A DNA stretch of 64,000 nt, from contig NC_081408.1 of assembly GCF_030272615.1 (NCBI RefSeq), positions 308,526,450-308,590,449 of the forward strand, read 5' to 3'. The position numbers were made by a program, and so were the translations under genes. Under the pieces are notes generated by a model that saw only the letters and a list, made by a program, of their open reading frames with translations, was not told the DNA's origin and made no database searches. Source of the DNA: Cryptomeria japonica. Its lineage: Eukaryota > Streptophyta > Pinopsida > Cupressales > Cupressaceae. Shown piece after piece: positions 43,665-55,598 of this stretch (positions are counted from its first letter, which is position 1; each line of letters starts with the position of its first letter).

Positions 43665-46575
43665 AAATCAATATCAACAACTATAACTAGAAATTCAAAA
43701 ACAAAAGTTGCAACTTACATCAGACCAAATTTTAAACATGTTAAACCAATTCAACCAAGTCCCAAATAAAATTCCATTCAACCAAAACCCTATCCAAAAT
43801 CAAAACGTAACACCAAACAAAAACCAAATCCCTTTCAAACAAATCAACATCAAAACCCACCCATGCCAAAACCTCACAATGATTCAAATGCTTCTCCAAA
43901 GAAAGATGGCTCTTTTAGACATCTCCTAAAGAGAATCTTAAGTGACTCTTCTTAGAAAGATCAAAATCATATACCCATGTCTAGCAACGACTTATCCCCC
44001 CATAAACAAATTGACTCTCTAGTGGTCTCTATCCCTACACCTTTTAAAGCTTTGCAAGAACCTTCTATATCATCATCATCGAACGTTGCACCCAAGGATG
44101 AAATCTCCAAAGGGATATCCATAATTGATTTCCAATCTAATCCAATTTATGATGCAAGTCTCTTCCATGCTTCGTAAATGTTAGACCCAATGCCACTGTG
44201 TGCTTCATTTCCCATCAAACCTATTTCAGAGGATCTCATTTATAAACCATCTATGTCATGTCAAAGCATTGATTCCTTGCTGGAATCCCTCATGTATATC
44301 CAAAGTCCAACCTCGTGTCGAGAATAATTTAGAGCACAAACAAATGAGTCCTAAAACAAATAAAGCTCAAGATCTTGAAACCTTATCATTCCATCAAATT
44401 TTTGACTAGGATCCCATCTTCCCAAACACTCTTGATGATCCCCCTATTCATGTCCATTCTATCCAAGAAAACAACCTTTTCAAGTCCCATTGGTATTCCA
44501 CTCCCTGAAAAATGTCAAGATATCCCTTCCATTCTTCCTAATGATCTCGCTGAAAGTCGAGAGCAGAGCACCTTTAAAGAGGAATCCAATGATCTTCCTC
44601 CTTATCAAGATCAAAGTATCCTTTTAGATTCATGTCCACCACAAGACCCTATTGTCCCTTTAAATCCTCCACAAGATCATTTTTCTCCTCCATTTCCATG
44701 TCCTAATCCTCCATATACACTCCAGGATCTCATTTCTTTTGATGATCCTAATATTCCTCCCATTCCATCTCATTAAGATCTTGTCATTGATACTAATTCC
44801 CCTCATAAGTCTAATACATTGGAACAAGAGTTTCACGCATTCCCTTCAATCCAACCTGATCCACTTCATGATTCCATCATTTCTTTCATACCATATCCAC
44901 CTCATAATGGACTCACATCTTCTTCTTGAAGCAAAGAGTATCATATGGGTGAAAATATTTATAAAGGTAAAGGGGTAGACCTCCATAAGCAAAATTGCTC
45001 CATGTTAAAGAAGATCTTAATGGTTATTGCCTCAATGAAATTCCTCAAGATGTTGGTATCCCTACCAAACTTAAATCCAAATATATGCCTTCCTCTTCAT
45101 CCCTTCCATCAATATTAGGTCCTTATATCCCTCCATCTCCTATGCAGGATCAACAAAGGCACAAATCTTTGAGCATCTCCCATCCATCCAAAAGACCTTC
45201 ATATCATTCCTATCCATCCATACATTTCTTTCACCTTCCAAGAAATTTAGATTCCAAGCTTAATATTCATAAGTCTATAAATCCACATGCATTCAAGGAT
45301 CAAAATGTCCCATCTAATTGACATGTCAAAATAAAGAAAAATATGATCCAAAAAGAAAAAGAAATATCTAAAAGGCCATAAAGGCCCATTGAGAAAAATA
45401 AAGACAAGTCAAAATCTATATTTGTTCCTAAGGAACTTGTAGAAGTAATGCATTCCAAGGAACTACAAAAGCATGAAAAATAAAAAACAATGTGGATTCC
45501 CAAGCAGCTCATAGAAGCACAAAAAGAATCATCAAAATTGGCATCCAAAACTACTATTTCTCCATCCAAACCTTCCAAATCTATTCCTCCATCACCTCCT
45601 TCATCCATTTTGGGTCCTTAAGTCCCAAAATCCCTAGCTATTCCTCCATCCAAATCTTAAAATCTGAGATCCACTTTTCCTCCATTATTCCATCACCCCT
45701 TAAGGTGTGTGCCAATGTCGACCTCACCAACATTTCCATCTACTCAAGACCAATTCTTCCAATACCCTATCCATTATCCAATACATATTTTATACCCTTA
45801 TGTCTCTCTAATCCAATCCTTTGCATAAATCCTTACCTTAGTCCCATCTCATTTCCATGTTATTATCCTACCAACATCTTTGAGCATACTTTTAATATCC
45901 ATGCTCTATTTTTCAAGGCTACTATTTAAATAACAATATACTTGAGTCCTTTTTCCACTCCCTATCATGTGTCTGTTTTATGTTAAAAAGTAAAAAAAAA
46001 AAGTAAAGAGAAATCATTCATCCACTAGTGAAAACCTGGCAAACAAGTGCCTTGGGAAAGTACCATGATGAAAATCTAGCAAACATGCATCATGCGAAAT
46101 CTATGAACTTCTTGCATTCCATATTCATGGGAAGATTTCGTTTATGCTATCCTATCATCTTCTATGGCTTATCATTATCCTATCATCCCTCATGTCCATA
46201 TCTCCTTTCCACCTTTGATCTTGACAAGGCTAAGAATATTCATGAACATCATGCATCCTATTCGCAGCTTTTAGTCTATCACAACTTTTGGTCTTTATCC
46301 ATTGGCATATTACAACCTTTCATCCATATTCCTTGGCTTATTTCCACTTCTCTTAGCCTATCACAAACTTCAATCCATATCCCTTATCCCTTCCTGATCT
46401 TGCTTATCCTATTCATATGTTATCACTGTCCATACACTCTTTTTCATCCCTTGATCTTGATCCAACATAAGGACGTAAAATGCAAAATATGGTTTCAAAA
46501 ACCTCTTGACATGTCCCTCATGTCGTGTCATTACTTTACATTGGCATATACAGTCCCTTGTCCCATCATGTAATA
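43665..46575 (+). pseudogene. Low-complexity P/S-rich coding remnant of B
   Basis: Overlapping broken frames of 60-180 residues read Pro/Ser/Ile/His-rich peptides (for example SILLDSCPPQDPIVP in 44,375-44,776; SIPTPFKALQEPSISSSS in 43,977-44,177). The DNA is C-rich and G-poor on the + strand. No conserved enzyme motif was found where pol should be. It may descend from the P/T-rich spacer seen at 340-660 in element A, expanded while pol was lost; that is inference. Confidence 0.35.
46028..46095 (+). other. Post-pol motif of A, present in B
   Basis: AAAACCTGGCAAACAAGTGCC and then CCTTGGGAAAGTACCATGAT with AAAATCTAGCAAACA. The order CCTTGGG-AAGT-C-ATG-AAAA-CT-GCAAACA matches 4,801-4,836 of element A. 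The A-type 10-bp stem is not preserved. Confidence 0.65.
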
Positions 46576-46694
46576 GCCCTTAGAAGTTGAATCTATTGTC
46601 TCCATAATAAATGGCCTCTCTCTTCCCTCTATCCACCAACATTTCAGCAAGCTTATTTATCCATTTGTCATATTCTTTGCCTTGCTAGAATATG

Positions 46695-46990
46695 GGGGCA
46701 AAATCATTAAAAAATCAATAAAAATTAAATAAAATCAGTAAAAATCAAATTAAATCATTAAAAATCAATAAAATCAAATAAGATCATAAAAAATCAATAA
46801 AAATAAAATAAAGTCCTAAAAAATCACTAAAAATAAAATAATGTCCTGAAATAATCTAAAAACATTCGTAAAACGTCTTGAAAAATCCAAAAACGTCGTA
46901 AAATATCCTAAAAAAGCACAAATTTTTTTTCAAAAAGTTCAAAACTCTTAAAAATCAAAAAACATTAAAATCCAAAAATTATTGCTTTCA
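46695..46990 (+). repeat. A-rich tandem repeats (AAATCAATAAAAAT-like)
   Basis: Many copies of AAATCAATAAA, AAAATAAAAT and AAAACGTC-type words, starting after TGGGGGCAAAATC. The position matches the short repeats of element A at 5,082. Confidence 0.75.
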
Positions 46991-48106
46991 TTTTACCTCA
47001 CTAATAAACTATCCCTCTTGTACATAGATAGACATTTGAGAGGACGTCAAATGGAAGACATGATAAAAATTGCACTTAATAGAATCGTGTATCAACGGCT
47101 GTTTAACCAAGCCAACATTCAACCTAGTCGAAATTGTCTCTTTAATCAACCAAGTATTTAAACTAATCCAATTGTCATTTCAATCAAATAACATCAATAT
47201 TATCAGTCATTTATCAAATTTTATCATGTGTCTTATACAAGTTGATGCTTTGCAAAATGGAAGGATTACTTATGATAACCAAACACAAACAACAAGAAAC
47301 CAATTTGTTAGTGTTAGAAATCACATGGAAAACACTATTCTAAGCAAGCATATCAGGAAAGACACTACAAAATAAATAAAAAGCTTAATGAATCTACAAA
47401 ATGTAACTAAACATCTCCATATGCTCTCTACCATGTTGGTAGCTTCTCCTTCATTGTTCCTCTCCTCTCCAAGTTCCAAATAAGTGTAGCTCTCATCAGC
47501 TTTTTGCACTATGGATGCCTTATGGAGATTCAAGATGAAAAATGATTTACTTATGCAATGCAAGTGTAAACAAAAAGCTAATATTAGATGACATGGAATG
47601 AAAATGATTTATTTTAATCCAAAATAACAATATATTGATGATTTATGCTAAATTCTCTCTCTAAAAATGACTATACTGTAAATGCATACAAGTTTTCAGG
47701 ATCTGGATTATGAAGAAATAAGCTCTATTTATAGGAAAAGTGGAGCAATGGATGGTTGAGATTGAGTAATCTCAACAAGGGTCAGGATTGAAGGGTTTAA
47801 GATCCATGTGAGGACTTTCAATCCAATCCCAGGATGACAAATGTCAACATGAGATGGGTTGAGAGGAGAGGGAAGAAGCATTAATTGCTTGGCATGACCT
47901 GAGGGTTAACTTGGGAGGTAAGGTTAATGTTTTTGATTAATTAAAAACAGGTTTTAAGGGACCCGAAACCCAGATACATAAGAAAGATATTCAATAAAGC
48001 AACAAAATACAACAGCAGCAAGACACCAGCAAAAAGACCAGCAACATAGGAAAGGACAGCAAAAGGCTAACAAGAAGTTGGCCCCAAGCCCAGCAAAAAA
48101 CAAAAT

Positions 48107-49603
48107 TTAGAAATTCTTCATGGTTTCTTCTGCATCCTGTACCAAAAGCATCATTGCCTTTGTCGCTTCCCTCAAATCAGTATTTTCCTGAGTAGTCTGG
48201 CTATCTTTCATCTTCATTTCCTTCTTCGCCATAGTTTGCCTAGTTTTGTGCCTGGAGGTCTGGTGGCTTAGGCTGGAAGTAGGAGCATCTTCAATAACCA
48301 CCAAGTTCTTCTCCTAGTTTTTCTTTTCCAGGTGATTCACCAGTGCGTTCATGTTCTGGGAGGAGACTTTTAGAACCTGAAGGCTATGATCCAGAAGGCT
48401 TTTCAGAGCTTTCTTGTTTCTGGCCATCCGAGTATTGACATTGTCCTTATCCTCCTCCACTTGTTCCTTCAGAATTTTGATGACGTCCTCCAGGTGTTTC
48501 AGGTCGCCTTTAATCAAGTCTTTCTCCAGCCAGTCTTCCATTTCCATTTCTTCCTCCGCTTCACTATTCTCCATCTCCTCATGTTGCTTCCCAGAATCAG
48601 ACATGTTGATCAGCTTGTTGATCTTAACTTCCAGCTCCCTTTGTTTTCCCTTCATGCTGGTAATGTTTTCCACCACCCACTTTTGAAAATTGAAGAATTC
48701 AAGGGCGAAATTGCGGGCGGTATCCAGAATGGTTTTCGCAGAATCCTTGCTTTGTTCCGTCTCCTCCGCATTAGGGTTTTCACCTTCCTTAGGCTTCAGA
48801 GCCTCTTTCTTAGTTTCTGAGCCGTCAATATTATGTTGACTATTCCTTGAATTTCCCCCTTCCTCTCCTTCCCCATACTTCTCCTCCTTATTGATCTCCT
48901 TTTCAGAAATTTCTTCATTATTCTTTCCCTCTTCTTCCTCACAAAGCACATCCTTTTCTTCCTGCACAATATCAACCTTCCTTTTTTTATGGGTAGGGGT
49001 TCTGGTCTCCTCAGTCGAACCAGAGTCTATGCTTTTCTCAGAAATCTGAGCATTGAGAATTAAGGAGTCATCCTTAGTTTCCCTAGTCTTATCCTTCATA
49101 TATTCATAAATCAGCAGAATGAGACCCTAGTGCGCAAGAGGGTAGGAACTGGGTTTTTTAATATGGTCGGCCAAGCTCTCATTAAGAGAAGAAGCAAGAT
49201 AGAAGGGAAAAGAAATTTTCACCCCATGGCGGAAGTGGTTCAGGATGGTGAAGTGATAATTGTAAATTTTCGTAAACCTACCATCCACTGTTAAATATTC
49301 CATTAATGCCCTAAGAATTTTTTGCCATAAAGGTTTTACCTGTTGGGGGGTGAAGTAAGATATATTATCCTTCTTCTCCAGGTTGCTCTTCTCATCCTCC
49401 GTCTTAGGGAAGTTTTTGAAGGCCTCAGTGGTGTACTTTCTATCACTATAGAATTTGGTCCCCTCCATCTTGAGCCCCGTAACCTCCGAGATCAAACTTT
49501 CATCAATGTGCCAGATTTCCCCAAACAGGGTAGCCCTGTTATTGCTCCAGCTTTTTGCGAACCCCTGAGAAATAGAGCTTCTACTACCATGGAGCTTCTC
49601 CAT
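48107..49603 (-). pseudogene. LINE1 extra ORF (globular domain, acidic linker, coiled coil)
   Basis: One frame of about 500 codons broken only by two TAG codons (49,129-49,127 and 48,316-48,314), both consistent with CAG to TAG. Residues 1-158 look globular (LFGEIWHIDESLISEVTGLK; YLTVDGRFTKIYNYHF; HGVKISFPFYLASSLNESL). A Glu/Lys/Asn-rich acidic linker with a basic patch (THKKRKVD) follows, then coiled coil (LKHLEDVIKILKEQVEEDKD). The N-domain recalls plant retroelement-associated hypothetical proteins; no firm family name. The + strand ORFs at 48,386-48,820 and 49,343-49,981 are shadows. Confidence 0.65.
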
Positions 49604-50099
49604 ATAATCCGTGAACCCATTTCAGTGGAACCTTCTCCACACCTTCCTTTCGCTCTTCTAGTGCTCACAGCCGGACAATTCATTCCTATTAAGGTTGCCT
49701 CCCATTTTGCTTTCCAGGTCACAATCACCTCTATTACAACTCTCGGCCCACAAGTAAAACTTTGTGTTTGTGGTTTCTCCTTGAAAAGAGACTTTCACAA
49801 TTTTGAGATTGCCATTCATGTTCATACGAACTTGGCTATTATTACAATTGCCTCTCGCACACATGTGTTCTTGGTTATGATGTCGAGGAGCACTCATCGA
49901 TTGGCAGTTCATCCACCCCCAAACTCTGTCATTGGTACTCGTTCCCTAGAATTCAATCATAATATTTGCTTGCTCCATTAAGGTGATCAAAATATAATTG
50001 TTCCTTAATCTCCCACTTAATGTGATCTTCCCCTATATATTTGACCCCCTTTTCCAAATTAACCCCTTCATTAGCAAGGATATCCACAACCTTGTTACC
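49604..50099 (-). other. Spacer between RNase H and the extra ORF of LINE1
   Basis: Decayed reading. A Cys/His-containing piece (49,912-49,658: MCARGNCNNSQ, SCNRGDCDLESK) could be a remnant zinc-binding stretch, but spacing does not fit CCHC. Confidence 0.35.
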
Positions 50100-53000
50100 C
50101 TCTCTAAAAGTATGGGTTAAAATAATGCTAACATAGTTATTAAGGATAGTCTTAGCATTTTTAATAATATTAGCAATATTCTAGGAGACTGAACTAATAC
50201 CTTTGAGGGCTTGTATAATATTTAAGGAATCCCCTTCAAGCCAGATTTTTTTAAATTTGAATTCCTGGGCTAACTGGAGGCTCTTAAGCATGGCCATAGC
50301 TTTAGCCACATGATTGTTTTGGATTCCAAAAGGGGAAGCAAAATTAGCAATACACCTTCCTTGAGCATTTCTGATAACTCCACCTCCACCAGCCTTTCCA
50401 GGGTTCCCTTTGGTGGCCCCATCAAAATTAACCTTTATCCAGTCATAATCAGGGAACCTCCAAACAATGTTTTCTCTCTTCTTCTTGTTATCCACTCTGT
50501 AGACCTTATGAATCAGGTTCCATTCAGTAATAATACCTTTTTCCATATCATTCATATTTATAATAACCCATTGCTGATTATTCTTGTGAGGGATGTTGAT
50601 GTTCTCCTTTATAGCCCTGCATATTTTTTGAAAGACAACCTGAGTATTACACTTTTCTTCCCTAAATATCCTGTTATTCCTTTCTTTCCAAATGCCCCAA
50701 CATATCATGGGGAGGGTCAGGGACCACAGGTTTTTAATAATTTGACATTTGGTAGGATAATTCCATTGCCATATTATATCCTTAATGCTTTTGTTCATGA
50801 CCCAATTAATTTTCCATTTTTCCCATATTTTACACCAAATTTCCCTAGTGAAGGAGCAATGAAAAAATAGGTGATCAACTGATTCCTCCTCTTTCTAACA
50901 GAGCTCACATCTGTTAGGGAATTTGAAGCCCCTTCAAATTAAATTATCAATAGTAAGGATACTATTATGAGAAGTAAGCCAAAAGAACATGTTGACTTTA
51001 GGGATCAAGATGTTGTTCCAAACTTTACTCCAAAAGGGATTGCGGATTTGAGAAAAGGTGTTTTTATAAGCAGAGGAAACTGTGAATTCACCTTTAGGGT
51101 CACTTTTCCAGAGGAAAACATCATCATAGTTGTTGTTAGGGGAAAAGGACAGCAACTCTTTCTGAATAGAGGAAAGACCAGGATGGATGTCCTCAAGATT
51201 GGCCCACTTATTCTCCTTCCAATAGTCACAAACCATCAACCCAAACCTCCTTTTACATTCTTCAATAACTTGATTGTTGTTTTGATCAAATAGGGCTTCA
51301 TTCTTCATCCAGGGGTCTTCCCAAAACCTTATTTTGTCACCTTTTCCAAGGACCCATCCAGCTCCAGCTTTTGCAACTTTTATGGCTTTGGTTACACTAT
51401 TCCAGATGAAAGATCCAGCCAGGATATCTTCATCATTGAGGATCCCTTGGATAGTCTGATTCTTAATGTATTTGTCAAACCAAATTTGGCTCCAGTCTTT
51501 CTTAATGTCAAAAGCTCTCCATAATTGCTTGGCAAGAAGAGATTTGTTAAAAGTTTTAATAATTTTAATCCCCAACCCTCCTTTGTTCTTAGGTCTACAC
51601 ACCTTGTCCCATGCAATCAAAGGTATTCTCTTCTTTTCTTCAACTCCTGACCATAAAAATCTCTTCTGAATTCTTTCCATATATTCAACAATTTTAGCCA
51701 GAATACCAAACAGACTGAGGGCATAAACAGGGAGATTTTGAAGAGTTGCTTGGAGGAGCTGCATTTTCCTAGCTTGAGATAACATTGAACCATTCCATCC
51801 TGTAAGTCTCTTATTAATTTTATCAATGATCATATTCCAGAAAGAATTTTGGGGAGCCATCCCTAAGGGAAGACCCAGGTAGGTAGAAGGCAGCAAGTCC
51901 ACTTTACAACCAATTATATTGGCTATTCTCTGTTGTCTTATAACTGGAGTATTGAGAAAGTACATAGCTGATTTGTCCCAGTTAACAAGTTGACCAGTTG
52001 CCAAAGCATAGGAGTTGAGAGCAGTTTGGAAGGCTTCAGCCTCCTGACTGAAGAATATCCCATGATGATAGTATCATCAACAAACTGAAATTTGTAGGAG
52101 ATCCATTAACCAAAATAGAGAGCATAGGAGTAGTGATTAGTTCTCTGATTATTTTGATAACCTTACCATCAAAACCAAAAGCCCCCATGATTTTAAATAG
52201 AACATCCCTTTCAACTCTATCATAAGCCTTTGCCAAATCCAACTTTATCAAGAAACCTTCTTTCTTTGCAGCGCTGAGAGAGTGTATGTTCTCATGAATA
52301 AGAATGATTGAATCAAGAATCTGTCTACCAGGAACAAATCCTTTTTGCTCTTTAGATATGATGAAGGGAAGAATCGCCAACATTCTAGTCATCATCACTT
52401 TGGATATTATTTTATAGAAAGAGTTGCATAGGCTAATAGGCCTAAATTTTCCCATAGAATCTACCCCAACAACTTTGGGGATTAAGGCAATAAAAGTGGA
52501 GTTCCACTCCTTAAGGATTCTTCTGGATCCAAAAAATTCTTTTACTACATTAACCATATCCTTCCCCACAATATTCCAAAATTCTTGAAAGAAAAACATA
52601 GGGAATCCATCAGGGCCCGGAGCTTTATCCCCTTGAAAGGAGAAGACAACTTTTTTTATTTCTTCAACAGACAGGATGGCAGCAAGGGTTTTATTCTGAA
52701 AAGAGTTTATAATATTAGGAATATTGTTGACCAGATTGAGTTGATGGGTCTAATCAAGATCCTTATTACTAGATAAGAGTTGCTTGAAGAATCTAACAGC
52801 TTCATCCCTGATTTCATCCTTATTTGTCAGTGTTGTTCTCAACAATTAACTTGGTGATTCTATTTGTTGCCTTATGTTTTAGGGAAGTCATATGGAAAAA
52901 CTTAGTGTTTTTGTCCCCTGCCTTCAGCCATATAGCCCTAGATTTTTGTCTCCAATATATTTCTTCCCTTGAAATTATGGTATGAATGTTGTCAAGGACC

Positions 53001-53989
53001 TTATCTTCCATGGCTTTGGAATACTTTGTGTAGACCTCTTTCTGGATGGAGATTTGAATCTGGTTCAGTTCCTCCTTTAGCTTTTTCTTTGAATCAAAAA
53101 TATCACCAAAGACCTTTTTGTTCCAAGTCTTAATGTTGGTTTTGACATTTTAAAGTTTTTTGGCAACTTTATACATGGTTGTTCCATTAATATCAAGATT
53201 CCACCATTCAGCAGTGGACTTTTCAAGATTGGGGTGGGATATCCACATCTTTTCAAAGGGAAAAGGGAATCTTTGAATTTGCTTAGAGTTCTCAGCAACA
53301 AAGGAAATGGGATAATGATCTGATCCAATTCTATTAATGACAAAAAGGGAACAACTATGAGAAAGAATCCAATCATTAGAGAGAAGAGCTCTATCAAGTC
53401 TTACCTAGATAAGATCTTCACCATCTCTTCGGTTTGACCAAGTGTAGGAGGCTCCACTGAGATCCAAGTCAATGAGAGCATTGTCATTGATAAAGTCCAT
53501 CAGGTCGGATCTACTTTCAGATTGAGCTTGACTACCTCCAAATTTTTCTCTATCTTGCAGAGGAGTATTGAAATCTCCCATTACAATCCAACTGTTCATA
53601 GAGAAATAATTCCTTTTTTGCTGAACTTTTTCCCAAAATTTACTTCTAGCATGTTTGGAATTAGGGGCATAGATATTAGTTATAACAAATTCCTTCTCAT
53701 CAAAAATATTTCTAGCTTTTAAGGATAGAATATTGCCATCCTCATCAATCATATCTCCAGAAGTTGTGCTTTTATTCCAGAATATAGCAACTCCTCCAGA
53801 GGTGCCATTTGAGCTATTGCCACAGACTCCCCCATTTTTAAAAAACTTAAGTTTCTCCACTTTCTCTTTGCTCATTTTAGTTTCCTGAATCAGGATAATA
53901 TCCGGATTTTGATCTTGAATAAGATTCCTTTATATATCCTATTTATTGAGACCATTTAGGCCTCTGATGTTCCATGATATTACCTTCAT
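50100..53989 (-). pseudogene. LINE1 ORF2: endonuclease, reverse transcriptase, RNase H
   Basis: The start is ATG 53,989 (KVISWNIRGLN), the usual plant L1 ORF2 start. Endonuclease: IQETK (Glu), VMGDFNTPL (Asp/Asn), YTWSNRR, GSDHYP (His). RT: KAPGPDGFP, FRPISLCNSFYKIISK, KLDLAKAYDRV, catalytic FVDD at 52,073-52,084, YLGLPLG. zf-RVT: FFWL, CELC, HLFFHC. RNase H: VNFDGATKGNPG, WLEGDS, REGNKVVD; the catalytic Glu is Lys (VAKAMAM, AAA at 50,303-50,301), fitting G to A. Early stops (two TAG/TAA in the first 20 codons) and frameshifts make it inactive. It would nick target DNA and copy LINE RNA there. Confidence 0.92.
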
Positions 53990-54849
53990 TTTGAGACCTG
54001 GGGGTAGGACTCCTTGATAGTTCTCTGCCTTCCATCAGCTATGTTTTGTTTACTCTCCTAGTCCCTGTGCCATTTCATTTAACGTTGAGTTGAGTGAATA
54101 AATTCATTATCCAAAGAATAATGCTTTTATCCAATGGATAAAATATTGTGCAAGAGTTAGTGAGGATAACCATGGTCAAAACAATAAATGCTTGAGAAGA
54201 CACATGGGTCACATGAGGGTTGAGTTAGGGGTCAAAATCCCTAACCATGGGTGCAAGTGGATTTAACCATAAATGGTCATGTAAGAGCCATTAGTGGTTT
54301 AGAAGACTTTAGAGGTTAGCTTGTTGAACACATCAAGCCTTAAATGCTTTTCAAAGACTTTGAAGTCTTTGAGAAGTGACTCCAAGCTTAGGAATGTGAC
54401 AATAATTAGGGGATAGATTAGGCTAATTAGGAAGGGGTTAGAAGAATCTAGAAGGGGATTAGGATTGCAAGTGGGTTTGGTGGGTGAGGGAAAATAGGAT
54501 TTTTATTAAAATAAAATTTATTTATTTCAACAAATAGGTGCAAGTTGCACTTTTAGGAGAATGCAAGAGGGGGGGATTTAATGATTTAAATAAATGTTTT
54601 ATTTAATTTATTTTTTTAAAAAAAGGGGATTAAATGAAATAAATAGGATTTATTCATTTAATTGATTGTGAATTTAGTTTAATGAATTAATTAAAATAAA
54701 TTGAATAATTTATTTAATTAATAGGAGAATGTTTGAAGATGAATTAATTAAATGTTAATTTAATTAATTAATGGCTAATGGGTTTTTAATCAAATAAATA
54801 GCAAATATTCATTTAATTAAATTGGACAGATTTATGTGACTACACAAGC

Positions 54850-55465
54850 TATGGTATAATCAAAACCAAATTGTATCCTATCTTAGACAAGGTATTGCAT
54901 TCCTCGAAACCAGGTAGCATGATCATCCTATCATCCCACAACATTATCACTTTTGACAACAAGATCATAATGACTATTTGACTTGTTTGAATTTGCGAGT
55001 CTTTTCTTTCATTGATTTATCATCGACCATGTTCCTATGTTTCTCAATGATGTCACTAAGTGATTTAGAGTGGTCGGGATGGCTCATGGTCTTTTTAGTT
55101 TTTTTTTCTGTTTGGGGGATGTTTCATAACATACTCCAAGGCAAGTATGTTTGGGGTGTCCGTGTTGGCACGTTCACATTGTGGTTGTCACACATACCTC
55201 AAACTTTGACACACATAATGTTTTAGGATGGTTGAACAATTCCTTGTCTACAATGCATCTACTTTATGCAAAGGGATTGCCTTACCACCCTTACCTTCAT
55301 TGCCATGGTGCGTCGCATCCATTTTGCCATATCAAATAAAGGTTCTCACCTACCTTTAGCATTTGTGAAAGCAAGATTTCATCACACTAATCATTCTTCA
55401 CTGTTTACTAACCATTTTTCTCTTTCCTCATATTTCCTCTTTCATCTAACATTTTTCTCTTCTTT
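54850..55465 (+). other. 3' untranslated region of element B, no gene
   Basis: Homologous to 5,400-6,600 of element A by the GATTTAGAGTGGTCGGGATG block near 55,060. ORFs here are T-rich and lack motifs. Confidence 0.6.
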
Positions 55466-55466
55466 C

Positions 55467-55598
55467 GAGAGATCATTCATTTCTTTCATATATAGACAAT
55501 CTCTTGAAGGGGCATCCTACGATCTACTGGGGCATGATTTCTTAATTTTTTTCTTTGAAACAACACTTAGAATCATATTGTCTCAAAGAGGGGCAAAA
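55467..55598 (+). other. Two stem-loops, purine runs and polypurine tract of B
   Basis: Stem 1: GAGAGAT (55,467-55,473) with ATCTCTT (55,499-55,505), then GAAGGGGCAT. Stem 2: CTTTGA (55,553-55,558) with TCAAAG (55,583-55,588), and ACAA with TTGT inside. The polypurine tract AAAGAGGGGCAAAA ends at 55,598, against the LTR start. The arrangement is as in element A (6,680-6,833), but the inner stem 2 sequence differs while still pairing. Confidence 0.75.

Larger units (their letters stand above)
47932..54078 (-). mobile_element. LINE1: L1-type LINE with an ORF after RNase H
   Basis: Flanks TTAATGTT (47,924-47,931) and TTAACGTT (54,079-54,086) form an 8-bp target duplication with one transition. 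On the - strand the order is 89 bp of leader, EN-RT-zf-RVT-RNase H (53,989-50,100), an extra ORF (49,603-48,107), and a 3' tail ...CCCTTAAAACCTG followed by TTTTTAATTAATCAAAA. No ORF1 lies before EN. Either this is a 5' truncation just upstream of ORF2 or a family that carries its second protein downstream. Confidence 0.85.
47350..54844 (-). repeat. Solo LTR of the element A family, reversed, split by LINE1
   Basis: On the - strand it starts TGTAGTCACATAAATCTGTC at 54,844 and ends ...TTTCCTGATAT at 47,350. Flanking CAAGC at 47,345-47,349 and 54,845-54,849 is the likely TSD. The TATA box CTATAAATAGAG is on the - strand at about 47,734-47,725. The LTR proper is about 1.35 kb (47,350-47,931 plus 54,087-54,844). 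Confidence 0.82.

Noticed and set aside
48386-49981. Large + strand ORFs (144 and 212 residues)
   Set aside because: They are antisense shadows of the LINE1 extra ORF and have no motifs.
50310-51293. + strand ORFs opposite the LINE1 RT and RNase H
   Set aside because: Shadows of clear RNase H and zf-RVT motifs on the - strand.
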